A stretch of DNA of 12,169 bases from Desulfuromonadaceae bacterium (GTDB taxonomy: Bacteria; Desulfobacterota; Desulfuromonadia; Desulfuromonadales; UBA2294). Positions 1 through 8,123 of this stretch are shown here, in pieces. Numbering within the stretch: position 1 is the stretch's first letter; every line of letters starts with the position of its first letter. The position numbers and the translations under genes were made by a program. The stretch is taken from the NCBI GenBank assembly GCA_024636225.1, contig JAGXHN010000002.1, positions 1 to 12,169 of the forward strand, given 5' to 3'. The notes beneath the pieces were generated by a model. The model made no database searches, was not told where the DNA came from, and saw only the letters and a program-made list of their open reading frames with translations.

Positions 1-106
1 CAACCCAGGCCAGAAATGAAAAATCGGGCAGAGGGAAAGCCGCCGCCAACAGCAGACCGGAGAGAAGAGCGAGGCCAGGATCACGCAGAGGACGAAACGC
101 CATCAT
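1..106 (-). CDS. lnt: Apolipoprotein N-acyltransferase, N-terminal fragment (truncated by window edge)
   Basis: Only the first 35 codons are in the window; the gene continues past base 1. The readable N-terminus is a short basic head (MMAFRPLRDPG) followed by a hydrophobic run ending in 'AAAFPLPDFSFLAWV'. This resembles the first membrane helix of Lnt, where a 'lalaFPp....laWv' pattern is usual. Lnt is the inner-membrane enzyme that adds the third acyl chain to the N-terminal cysteine of lipoproteins. The start is two tandem ATG codons, the first sharing one base with the TGA stop of corC (TGATGATG), so the two genes are translationally coupled. Order corC-lnt is the same as in the E. coli ybeZYX-lnt operon, and this context supports the call more than the 35 residues do. 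The catalytic nitrilase domain is outside the window and cannot be checked. Confidence 0.78.
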   Translation of the reverse strand, partial: MMAFRPLRDPGLALLSGLLLAAAFPLPDFSFLAWV

Positions 107-969
107 CAGTCTTCACGGTCGGATATAATCGTGTTCATATCGTGTCTGCGAATACGAACCGAGTTAATTTTTCGTTCATCACAATCGACGATCTGCATCA
201 GTAAAGGACCTTCAATAATCTCTTCACCCGACACCGGAACATGATTTAACAGGTGAAACATATAGCCGCCGACTGTATCAAATTTTTCACGAGAAATTTT
301 GATACCAAAATACTCTTCAATCTCTTCGACACTCAGTCGGGCATCGACCAGAATAGCCCCCCCTTCTTCAACAACCAGCAGAGCATGCTCACGGTCATAC
401 TCATCCTGGATTTCGCCGACGATCTCTTCGAGCAGATCCTCAATTGTAATCAAGCCGGACGTCCCGCCATATTCATCGACAACGATCGCAATATGCACCC
501 TCTTGGTGCGAAATTCCTGCAGAAGAACTTCGATCTTTTTGGTCTCCGGAATAAAATATGGGGGTCGCATCACCTGTTTGACTAAAGTTGAATCGACATT
601 ACGCCCCCAGTAACGGAGCAGATCCTTGGCATAAACAATCCCGACAATCCGGTCCGTTGTCCCTTCGAAGACCGGAATACGGGAGTGTCCTGAACGGATG
701 ATGGCATCGAGAACAGCACGAATTGTTGAGTCACAGCAGCAACAGACCATATTTGTGCGCGGAACAATTACCTCGCGCACAATTGTATCGCCGAATTCGA
801 AGACAGACTGGATCATATCCCCCTCGTCTTCGTTGATAATGCCACGCTCTTCCGATTCGTTGATGATATCCTGCAACTCTTTTTCGGAAGAGATCCGACG
901 TTGTCCCAGTAATCTACTCAGCCCTCGAACAAAGAAATTTTGTCCATGCCCCGGATTGCCTTCTACCAA
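106..969 (-). CDS. corC: CorC/HlyC-type CBS-domain protein
   Basis: A 287-residue soluble protein with the layout of E. coli YbeX/CorC. It has a short N-terminal region with 'ELQDIINESEERGIINEDEG' at 31-50, two CBS domains (about 64-128 and 132-190) with 'VREVIVPRT' at 64-72 and 'YGGTSGLITIEDLLEEIVGEI' near 167-187, and a C-terminal CorC_HlyC transporter-associated domain (about 197-277, 'DTVGGYMFHLL'). There is no DUF21 membrane domain, so this is the short form. The family is linked to magnesium/cobalt efflux and, through the ybeZYX operon, to ribosome and envelope physiology; the exact role is unsettled. The start is TTG at 969, placed 7 bases after a good AGGAG; the next in-frame ATG lies 50 codons further in and would remove the conserved N-terminal segment. 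Odd: four consecutive cysteines (76-79) at the start of CBS1. It follows dgkA after 153 bases and overlaps lnt by one base. Confidence 0.93.
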   Translation of the reverse strand: MVEGNPGHGQNFFVRGLSRLLGQRRISSEKELQDIINESEERGIINEDEGDMIQSVFEFGDTIVREVIVPRTNMVCCCCDSTIRAVLDAIIRSGHSRIPVFEGTTDRIVGIVYAKDLLRYWGRNVDSTLVKQVMRPPYFIPETKKIEVLLQEFRTKRVHIAIVVDEYGGTSGLITIEDLLEEIVGEIQDEYDREHALLVVEEGGAILVDARLSVEEIEEYFGIKISREKFDTVGGYMFHLLNHVPVSGEEIIEGPLLMQIVDCDERKINSVRIRRHDMNTIISDRED

Positions 970-1122
970 ACGATTTCTCCTGTTTGAGACAAATAAAATC
1001 TGTAACTGTTCAGCACTTCTATTACGGCCTGAGGACTACAGTTGTTGCTTGCGTCAGGCGCATGCAGATCGAGATCCTGAAAAACCAGCGAACGCAGCAA
1101 AAGCGGACTTTTTGCGACGTCA

Positions 1123-1830
1123 TCAATTAAAGATCAGATAACAGATCAAGGTCGTCAACACGCCGAGAATTCCACCAAAAACAACCTCTAAAACAGAGTG
1201 AACCCGCAATTGAAAACGGCTGTAACTGACCAGAATGGCAATCAAAACAACCAGCAGGCTGATCTCCATTCCGGGCTGAACAAGAACGACTGAAGTCGCC
1301 ACCGAAAAAGCGACGGCGGCATGCCCGCTCGGCATGCCGCCACTCAAGGGGCGCCCTTTGCCGAAATAGGCTTTCAGCAGCAGTACGATAAAAACTGCGA
1401 TCAGAATAGAGACGGTCGGCAGAATCGGAACAATTGTTTCAGAACGGCCAAGCTCCGTCTCCAGCGATGGAAACAGATAACGCGAAAAAATAAAAAAACC
1501 CATAACAAACGCGCCGATGCTGGCGACCAGAACAGAACCGGCCGCAACATCCTTGGCCCGACGTGCCAGGAGGTGAAACTGCGGTGAAACCAGATCCACA
1601 ACGACCTCGATTGCAGTATTCACTAATTCGGCAAAAAGAACCAGAGTAACGGCAAATGTGAGCAGAATAAAATCGAGTGCAGACAGCCCGAGAAAAAGAG
1701 CCAACAAAAGAACAATCACTGAAGAAAAACAGTGATAACGAAGGTGCTTCTGGCTCGATGCCGCCCAGATAATCCCTTCTATTGCACAGTTAACGCTCTC
1801 AACCCAGTTGTCCGGCTTCATCCCTTGCAA
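1123..1830 (-). CDS. Diacylglycerol/undecaprenol kinase - PAP2 phosphatase fusion
   Basis: A 235-residue polytopic membrane protein with two enzymatic halves. Residues 1-118 are a DgkA-type lipid kinase: 'ELVNTAIEVVVDLVSP' (68-83, with catalytic-site Glu68 and Glu75) and 'RRAKDVAAGSVL' (90-101) are the family signature. Residues 135-235 are a PAP2 phosphatase: motif 1 K-x6-RP at 153-161, motif 2 PSGH at 167-170, and motif 3 SR-x5-H-x3-E at 204-215. The last residue of motif 3 is Glu where the canonical motif has Asp. The kinase half probably phosphorylates undecaprenol or diacylglycerol and the phosphatase half probably acts on a lipid (pyro)phosphate, so a role in undecaprenyl-phosphate recycling is a reasonable inference. 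The start is TTG at 1830, directly after the ybeY TAA and 5 bases after AGGTGG; the in-frame ATG at 1821 has unfavourable spacing. The gene is co-transcribed with ybeY. Confidence 0.9.
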   Translation of the reverse strand: MQGMKPDNWVESVNCAIEGIIWAASSQKHLRYHCFSSVIVLLLALFLGLSALDFILLTFAVTLVLFAELVNTAIEVVVDLVSPQFHLLARRAKDVAAGSVLVASIGAFVMGFFIFSRYLFPSLETELGRSETIVPILPTVSILIAVFIVLLLKAYFGKGRPLSGGMPSGHAAVAFSVATSVVLVQPGMEISLLVVLIAILVSYSRFQLRVHSVLEVVFGGILGVLTTLICYLIFN

Positions 1831-2292
1831 TTAGACCACCTGTAGACAGTCACGTTTGATCAGTGTAAAAAGTTCCTGTTCTTTAACCTCCATCCGCTCG
1901 GCATCCTCTGCCGTACCGCGCTCATGATCATAACCGAGCAGATGCAGAATCCCGTGCAAGAGTAAAAAACAGAGTTCATGTTCAAAGGGAGTGTCGGCCT
2001 CAAAGGCATCCCGCGCTGCCGTGTCAGCTGAAATAACCACGTCCCCGAGCAGCTGCGGATGCAGAGGCTCCCCTTCTCCTTCGAGCATCGAAAAAGAGAT
2101 AACATTTGTCGGTTTGTCACGTTGCAGATAATCGCGATTCAATTCCTGAATCCGTGCATCATCGACAATGAGAATTGAAACTTCAGAGTCAGGACATTCC
2201 AAGGCGTTTAATATCGTCTGCGCCACTTTTTTTAACTTTTGCATTTTTATCGGATGGACCTGCTGTTCGTTCTCTATTTGAATCATTGCCAT
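1831..2292 (-). CDS. ybeY: Endoribonuclease YbeY (rRNA maturation factor)
   Basis: A 153-residue single-domain metalloprotein, normal length for YbeY. The zinc-binding signature is complete: 'HGILHLLGYDH' at 113-123 supplies His113, His117 and His123. The upstream family block 'LNRDYLQRDKPTNVISF' at 51-67 is present, with Asn in place of the commoner Asp in 'PTDVxSF'. YbeY is a single-strand-specific endoribonuclease involved in 16S rRNA 3' end processing and ribosome quality control. ATG at 2292 has a GAGA about 8 bases upstream; a second in-frame ATG at 2286 is possible and would change only two residues. Either start lies inside the pgpH reading frame, giving an overlap of about 100 bases in a different frame. 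The gene abuts the next gene as TAA-TTG. Neighbouring phoH and corC are its classical operon partners. Confidence 0.96.
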   Translation of the reverse strand: MAMIQIENEQQVHPIKMQKLKKVAQTILNALECPDSEVSILIVDDARIQELNRDYLQRDKPTNVISFSMLEGEGEPLHPQLLGDVVISADTAARDAFEADTPFEHELCFLLLHGILHLLGYDHERGTAEDAERMEVKEQELFTLIKRDCLQVV

Positions 2293-4552
2293 TTTTTTTC
2301 TCGGTCACCCGCTCCTTATGTACCGGTTCAGGATAATCGACCCGGTGGTGAAAAATTCCGCCAAGAACGCGTGCAAAGCTCTTGGTAATCATGTGCATAT
2401 CCTTCAAAGACAGTTCGCACTCATCGAGTTGTCCGTCAATAAAAATATTATTAATAATCTTCTGGACCATGCCAAGTGTCCTGGCCGGAGTCGGGTCGGT
2501 CAGGGTGCGGCTTGCCGCCTCGACAGCATCGGCCAGCATGATGAGAGCTGCCTCGCGGGTCTGTGGCTTCGGTCCCGGATAACGGTAATCACGTTCGGAG
2601 ACCTGCTGCACATTTTCATCAACCTGTTTTTTCGCTTTTTCATAAAAAAACTTTATCAAGGCCGTACCGTGATGCTGGCGGATGATATTGATAATCTGAT
2701 CCCCGAGTTTGTTCTCTCTGGCAATTTCAACCCCGTCCTTTAAATGGGCCATCAGGATCAAGGCGCTCATCGATGGGGCGAGTTTATCATGACGATTTTC
2801 TCCCCCCCCCGTATTCTCTATAAAATAGAGAGGCTTACGCAATTTGCCGATGTCATGATAGTAGGCAGCCACCCGACAGAGCAGCGGGTTGACATTGATC
2901 TCCTCGGCAGCCGCCTCGACCAGATTACCAACCACAACCGAATGGTGATAGGTGCCCGGAGCCTGAATCATCAGTTCACGCAGTACCGGTGAGTGCATGT
3001 TCGCCATTTCGAGCAGCTTGATATCGGTCGTGTACTTAAACAGATGCTCAATCAGTGGTATTGTCCCGATGACAATCACGGCACAGATAAAACCGTTAAG
3101 CAGGCCGAAGCCGGATTTATAAAGGAGCTGCAGATCAAAACTGTGTCCGACCAAAAAATGGATACTGATCACACTCAGTACATTGACAATCGAGAGATGA
3201 AAACTCGCCCGGTAGAGGGTGGCCCTCTCTTTACAATGCCGTACCCAATGAGCAGCAGTCAGGCTCCCGACGAAAGTGTAAAAGGTCAAAAACAGGTTGT
3301 TGCCAAACAGAAATCCGACCAGAATTGCGGCCAGAAAGGCGAAAAAAACTGTCACCTCCGAATTGAGAACAATCCGGACCAGCATCGCGCCGACCGCAAA
3401 AGGGACAACATAGTAGTAACTGGTCGATTCTATGTACGGAAAAGCGCTTTCGAGGGCCGACGAGACAAAAATAGCCAACTTGATCAGGATAAACAGGCCA
3501 ACAAACGTTGTTGACAAAAAGAGCAGATCACGGTCATTCAGATTATATTTTCGAATATTTCGACTGCCAAAACGATGGCTGACGTAGAGAATAATCAACG
3601 TACAAAAAAGAAGTCCAACTGCGGTCTGAATATTTTTTGAATCGCTGCCGATCTTACGCATCGCCTGAAGTTTAAGAACCTGATTATCGGTGATGCGTTC
3701 TCCTTCGCGAACAATCATTTCACCACGTTTAACCTGATACAGAACTTCTGCCACCGCGTCGCGGGCTATTTTCTTCTGGTGTGCTGTTTCACTCTGATTA
3801 AAGAAAAGATTCGGCCGGATGGTTCGATCAATCAGGGAGACGACCGTCTTGATCTGTTGTTTAGGCAACACTTTGCTTCCTGCCAGAGAGTCTGCGAACA
3901 GCTTCCGCGCCGTATTGAGATCAATAACGGAAGGTTCCCCCTCAAAAGTCAGGATCTTATCCGTAGCCAGATCACGCAGGATGACCCCACGCTTAACGTC
4001 GGCCTGAAAAAGCTTTACATCATTAACAATCTGATACGACAAAATCTCCAACAGCGCGTTTCTCATCGCCTGTACGGCCTCTTTGCTCTCCGATATTTTT
4101 TTCAGAGTTCGCCATTCATCAGGGGTCAAGGCTACCCCGAACAGGCTGTCCGCTTCAACTTTGACCTGTTCAACCGCTTCTGCACTCTGTTCGGCGCCAA
4201 AACCTGTTTCCAGGAGCTGATTAAGGCGATTGACCTGGGTCACTCCTGCCTCAGAGTCATAATCATAAAAAGCACCGACCGCATCTTCAGCCGATTGGCG
4301 TTTTCTCTCAGTCAACACCTCATCCGGTATCAACAGCTCACGGGGAGATTTTATATCGCGCGCAGCAATATCACCAGGATTGTGATAACCGGGGGTCAAC
4401 CCCCCTTTGGGGATGATAATAAAGGTCAGGGTCAGTGCTAAAAGAAACAGAAGCAACTGACGTTGGTAACGACCATCGAGCGACGAGATAATGCCACCGA
4501 GAAGTGATGTCGATTTTTGTGAACGCTGCCGGTCTGTTTTGCGTTCGCTCAT
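2189..4552 (-). CDS. pgpH: 7TM-HD family phosphohydrolase (PgpH-type cyclic-dinucleotide phosphodiesterase)
   Basis: About 787 residues from the chosen ATG. Layout: N-terminal membrane helix (about 33-48), a 250-residue extracytoplasmic 7TMR-HDED-like sensor region ending near 'VREGERITDNQVLKLQAM', a multi-helix membrane block (about 310-500), then a cytoplasmic HD domain. The HD domain shows 'APGTYHHSVVVGNL' and the metal-binding 'YYHDIGK' (His566-Asp567), with 'ENxHDK' and 'RQHHGT' downstream. Characterised PgpH proteins hydrolyse cyclic di-AMP, so a phosphodiesterase role is likely, but the substrate here is inferred. ATG at 4552 is preferred over GTG at 4567 because GAGG sits 9 bases before the ATG and the GTG has no comparable site. 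The C-terminal 35 or so residues are polar, look disordered and overlap ybeY. A nine-G run interrupts the HD coding region. PhoH ends 23 bases upstream. Confidence 0.92.
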   Translation of the reverse strand: MSERKTDRQRSQKSTSLLGGIISSLDGRYQRQLLLFLLALTLTFIIIPKGGLTPGYHNPGDIAARDIKSPRELLIPDEVLTERKRQSAEDAVGAFYDYDSEAGVTQVNRLNQLLETGFGAEQSAEAVEQVKVEADSLFGVALTPDEWRTLKKISESKEAVQAMRNALLEILSYQIVNDVKLFQADVKRGVILRDLATDKILTFEGEPSVIDLNTARKLFADSLAGSKVLPKQQIKTVVSLIDRTIRPNLFFNQSETAHQKKIARDAVAEVLYQVKRGEMIVREGERITDNQVLKLQAMRKIGSDSKNIQTAVGLLFCTLIILYVSHRFGSRNIRKYNLNDRDLLFLSTTFVGLFILIKLAIFVSSALESAFPYIESTSYYYVVPFAVGAMLVRIVLNSEVTVFFAFLAAILVGFLFGNNLFLTFYTFVGSLTAAHWVRHCKERATLYRASFHLSIVNVLSVISIHFLVGHSFDLQLLYKSGFGLLNGFICAVIVIGTIPLIEHLFKYTTDIKLLEMANMHSPVLRELMIQAPGTYHHSVVVGNLVEAAAEEINVNPLLCRVAAYYHDIGKLRKPLYFIENTGGGENRHDKLAPSMSALILMAHLKDGVEIARENKLGDQIINIIRQHHGTALIKFFYEKAKKQVDENVQQVSERDYRYPGPKPQTREAALIMLADAVEAASRTLTDPTPARTLGMVQKIINNIFIDGQLDECELSLKDMHMITKSFARVLGGIFHHRVDYPEPVHKERVTEKKNGNDSNRERTAGPSDKNAKVKKSGADDIKRLGMS

Positions 4553-4575
4553 AGATAAATGCCTCACACTCTAAT

Positions 4576-5553
4576 TTAAGCAGACGCTCGGGCTGAATGA
4601 ACCTTGTCATAAGCCTTCACGATCTGCTGAACAATCGGATGTCTGACCACGTCCTGGTCTGAAAAATAGTTGATCGATATCCCCGACACCGACTCAAGGA
4701 CTTTAACTGCATCGATCAAGCCGGAAAAACGCCCGGTCGGAAGGTCGATCTGGGTCACATCCCCGGTTATCACCGCACGGCTGCCGAAACCGAGCCGGGT
4801 CAAAAACATCTTCATTTGTTCTACCGTTGTATTCTGAGCCTCGTCAAGAATAACAAAGGCATCATTCAAGGTTCGACCGCGCATAAAAGCGAGCGGTGCG
4901 ACCTCAACAATATTTTTTTCAATCAACTCCTGACCAGTCTCGAAATCGAGCATGTCAAACAGAGCATCGTACAGCGGCCGAAGATAAGGATTGACCTTTT
5001 CAGCAATATCTCCCGGCAAAAAACCGAGTTTTTCACCCGCCTCAACGGCCGGGCGAACCAGAATAATGCGACTGACCTCTTTTTTATTCAGGCAGGCAAC
5101 AGCCATTGCCATCGCCAGATAGGTCTTCCCGGTCCCGGCCGGACCGACACCAAATACAACATCATGGCTGCGCATCGCATCTATATATGCTTTTTGCGCG
5201 ACACTTTTAGGCGAAATATATTTATTGCGTGCCGAGATAAAGACCGTATCGAGAAAAATGTCTTTCAGATGAGCCGAAGAGTCAGCATTGAGGATGCGCG
5301 TCGCATAATCGATATCTGACGGGTAGAGAGAATACCCCTCCTTTAAAAGCGCGTACAACTCCTCGCACAAGCGATGCGCCAATTGGACCTGCGACGCATC
5401 ACCCTGAATGACAAGACGCCCCCCCTGAGAACCGATGCGGACCTCCAGAGAACGCTCAATCAGCTTGAGATGGCGATTCTGTCGCCCAAAAAGCAAATTT
5501 GCATATTTTTGATCAGCAGCAATAAACTCTTTTGACAAGGTTTGACGACTCAA
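4576..5553 (-). CDS. phoH: PhoH-family ATPase (YbeZ type)
   Basis: A 325-residue P-loop protein. An N-terminal region of about 115 residues (nucleic-acid-binding KH-like in this family) precedes the PhoH ATPase domain, with Walker A 'GPAGTGKT' at 137-144, the 'RPAVEAGEKLGFLPGD' block at 167-182, Walker B 'FVILDEAQN' at 233-241, and 'ITGDVTQIDLP' at 262-272. Family members are predicted ATP-driven RNA-acting proteins; in enterobacteria YbeZ partners with the RNase YbeY. The start is TTG at 5553, with AAGGA 7 bases upstream. An in-frame TAA lies five codons before it and no ATG or GTG falls between, so TTG is the only start that keeps the full family N-terminus. An ATG that overlaps this site is in another frame and stops after three codons. 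It heads the minus-strand unit phoH-pgpH-ybeY-dgk-corC-lnt. Confidence 0.95.
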   Translation of the reverse strand: MSRQTLSKEFIAADQKYANLLFGRQNRHLKLIERSLEVRIGSQGGRLVIQGDASQVQLAHRLCEELYALLKEGYSLYPSDIDYATRILNADSSAHLKDIFLDTVFISARNKYISPKSVAQKAYIDAMRSHDVVFGVGPAGTGKTYLAMAMAVACLNKKEVSRIILVRPAVEAGEKLGFLPGDIAEKVNPYLRPLYDALFDMLDFETGQELIEKNIVEVAPLAFMRGRTLNDAFVILDEAQNTTVEQMKMFLTRLGFGSRAVITGDVTQIDLPTGRFSGLIDAVKVLESVSGISINYFSDQDVVRHPIVQQIVKAYDKVHSARASA

Positions 5554-5639
5554 TCCGGCATCCTTTAGTTAGAAAACGGGGATAAGAGATACCACTCCGA
5601 CGCCATAAAAGCAATCCGTTTAACAACTTGTAGAAAAGG

Positions 5640-5672
5640 CTTACAATTTACAGATCCTGTGTTATATATAAT
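5640..5672 (+). promoter_or_regulatory. Putative sigma70-type promoter of eno
   Basis: In the divergent phoH-eno gap, TATATA at 5663-5668 overlaps a perfect TATAAT at 5667-5672. CTTACA at 5640-5645 (4 of 6 matches to TTGACA) lies 17 bases before the TATATA. A start of transcription near 5680 would give a leader of about 40 bases. No operator is apparent. I see no equally good promoter for phoH on the other strand of this gap. Confidence 0.5.
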
Positions 5673-5703
5673 TTCTTTTTCCATCATTTCAACGTTTTTT
5701 TGA

Positions 5704-7008
<1,305 letters not shown>

Positions 7009-7024
7009 TTGCCACACACACCAC

Positions 7025-7060
7025 AAAAAAAAGCCCGCTCATTTCGAGCGGGATTTTTTT
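7025..7060. terminator. Bidirectional intrinsic terminator of eno and the ferritin-like gene
   Basis: A perfect 7-bp GC-rich stem, CCCGCTC (7034-7040) and GAGCGGG (7046-7052), closes a 5-base loop. A-rich sequence lies on the left (A8) and a seven-T run on the right (7054-7060), so the hairpin has a U-tract when transcribed from either strand. It sits between the eno stop and the convergent stop at 7078, as expected for a shared terminator. Confidence 0.93.
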
Positions 7061-7077
7061 ATACAACGTCTTTGCTG

Positions 7078-7536
7078 TCACACTTTCCCGAAAACCCGCT
7101 CACAGTATTCGTGAAGCGTTGTCACATGTTTTGCGTCGTCCCGGGCCAGCGAGGTAAACATCGCCTTTATTGACGGATCACTGAATTCTACGGCATTCGC
7201 CACGTGCACCTGATTAAAAGTCTCCTCCATCTTGATTGCCGTACGTAACGCCTTCTCCTTGGAAAGCGTCACCTTCTTTACATCGACCAATAATTTACGG
7301 GCACGGGCCAGTAGCGCCTCAATCGCCTGATTATCGACCTTGCTCCCGCTGAACACACCATCCACCTGAAGACGACGTGCCAATTTTATCTGACTGACAT
7401 GAGCCAGCTCATCATCGACCAGCACCCCCCAGAGAGCAGAAAGCTCCTGATCATCAGAATAAGTCTTTTGCCAATATTTATAAATTTCAGCCATGGCCTG
7501 CTCTATCTCTTCACAGCAGGCTAAAAATTTTCGCAT
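7078..7536 (-). CDS. Ferritin-like / rubrerythrin-type diiron protein
   Basis: A 152-residue, mostly helical protein with a ferritin-like four-helix pattern. Candidate diiron ligands fall in the right order: a Glu in helix 1 (Glu10 or Glu17), 'DDELAHV' at 41-47 giving an ExxH, 'KMEETFNQVH' at 102-111, and 'RDDAKHV' at 132-138 giving DxxH in place of the usual second ExxH. There is no rubredoxin domain, so it is not a full rubrerythrin. Likely roles are iron handling or peroxide protection in an anaerobe; the substrate is unknown. Start: ATG at 7536 with GGAG 6 bases upstream. A TTG four codons earlier (7548) lies inside that ribosome-binding region and is less likely. It is convergent with eno across a shared terminator. 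Confidence 0.75.
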   Translation of the reverse strand: MRKFLACCEEIEQAMAEIYKYWQKTYSDDQELSALWGVLVDDELAHVSQIKLARRLQVDGVFSGSKVDNQAIEALLARARKLLVDVKKVTLSKEKALRTAIKMEETFNQVHVANAVEFSDPSIKAMFTSLARDDAKHVTTLHEYCERVFGKV

Positions 7537-7590
7537 CGAATACTCCAATTCCTAAAATGATCGTAACTATTCAGCGCTTGCGAAAAGGTC

Positions 7591-7662
7591 GTCATTCCCA
7601 AGGGTAATCGGGAATCCAGCTTTTAAAGCCATGAATCCGATTAAATCATTTTCGAAGATGAC
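7591..7662. repeat. Imperfect 72-base palindrome, REP/MITE-like intergenic element
   Basis: Outer arms GTCAT (7591-7595) and ATGAC (7658-7662) enclose 'TCCC...GGGAATCCAGC', a central GCTTT-T-AAAGC (7619-7629) and 'ATGAATCCGATTA'. The left segment TAATCGGGAATCC (7605-7617) pairs imperfectly with AATCCGATTA (7634-7643). The left end, GTCATTCCC followed by GGGAATCCAG, resembles the 'GTCATTCCCGC..GCGGGAATCCAG' palindromic repeats scattered between genes in many proteobacteria. It lies in the gap between two minus-strand genes. Whether it recurs in this genome cannot be seen here. Confidence 0.55.
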
Positions 7663-7712
7663 AAGCTTTCTCAGGATTCTTGATAATACTGAATCATTAC
7701 AAATGTTCAAAT

Positions 7713-8012
7713 TCACTCTTTTTCGGTATGAAACCATTGATCAAACCATGTCCGGTGGTCTTTTTCTGACAACAGCTGAAAATCTTTAGGACCAAGCCAG
7801 ACCCCCTTGCATCCGGGACATTGATCCATCGGCACGCCGCGAAATACCAACGGCTGGATCTTGTCGCCACACTTCGGGCAACGCCCCAGACAATGCTCGT
7901 GGATCAACTTTTCTGTAGTCTCCCCTTTGAGCTTTTCGATCAGCTCTCTTTCCATGTTATGAAAATACTGATTCTCTATCGCTTTTTTACGGTCATCCCA
8001 CGCATCGGTCAT
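7713..8012 (-). CDS. Zinc-ribbon protein, zf-TFIIB domain
   Basis: A 99-residue protein. An N-terminal charged helix (about 5-38) precedes a zinc ribbon with Cys45-x2-Cys48 and Cys65-x2-Cys68, read as 'CPKCGDKIQPL' and 'DQCPGCKGVWLGPKDFQLL'. The 'mDqCpgCkGvWLdxxE' style of second half is typical of the zf-TFIIB family of small bacterial proteins, whose function is undefined. An extra Cys41 precedes the ribbon. Start: ATG at 8012, with a full AAGGAGGT ending 6 bases upstream; the in-frame ATG at 8018 abuts that site with no spacer and is rejected. It has its own good promoter and is divergent from lexA. No functional partner is evident from the context. Confidence 0.8.
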   Translation of the reverse strand: MTDAWDDRKKAIENQYFHNMERELIEKLKGETTEKLIHEHCLGRCPKCGDKIQPLVFRGVPMDQCPGCKGVWLGPKDFQLLSEKDHRTWFDQWFHTEKE

Positions 8013-8018
8013 CAGCAT

Positions 8019-8026
8019 ACCTCCTT
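8019..8026 (-). promoter_or_regulatory. Full-length Shine-Dalgarno that fixes the zinc-ribbon gene start
   Basis: AAGGAGGT on the minus strand is an eight-base match to the 16S anti-Shine-Dalgarno. Its spacing suits the ATG at 8012, not the abutting ATG at 8018. Confidence 0.85.
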
Positions 8027-8048
8027 GAAATAACAGTCATTTGAACAA

Positions 8049-8076
8049 ATTATACAGATTCATACCTGCTCTGCAA
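8049..8076 (-). promoter_or_regulatory. Sigma70-type promoter of the zinc-ribbon gene
   Basis: Read on the minus strand, TTGCAG (8076-8071) and a perfect TATAAT (8054-8049) are separated by 16 bases. The predicted start lies about 30 bases before the ATG at 8012. It does not overlap the lexA operator, whose nearest edge is over 40 bases away. Confidence 0.7.
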
Positions 8077-8093
8077 GAGATCATTTACTGAAC

Positions 8094-8123
8094 TTGACAG
8101 AAAAGAGATTAAAATGCTAGGTT
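8094..8123 (+). promoter_or_regulatory. lexA promoter
   Basis: A perfect -35 TTGACA lies at 8094-8099. The -10 is poorer; TAGGTT at 8118-8123 (18-base spacer) is the best candidate. It overlaps the left half of the LexA operator, so bound LexA would block polymerase. Confidence 0.6.

Noticed and set aside
1097..1115. Hairpin GCAAAA...TTTTTGC in the dgk-corC gap as a terminator
   Set aside because: The stem is short and A/T-rich, with no following T tract on the minus strand; corC also lies close downstream with its own Shine-Dalgarno.
698..1141. 147-codon plus-strand frame across the corC 5' end and the gap
   Set aside because: It is mostly antisense to corC, low in recognisable features, and has no convincing ribosome-binding site.
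2993..4441. Long plus-strand open frames (2993-3514, 3779-4441) opposite pgpH
   Set aside because: They are antisense to a gene with intact family motifs, with no plausible family pattern or start context.
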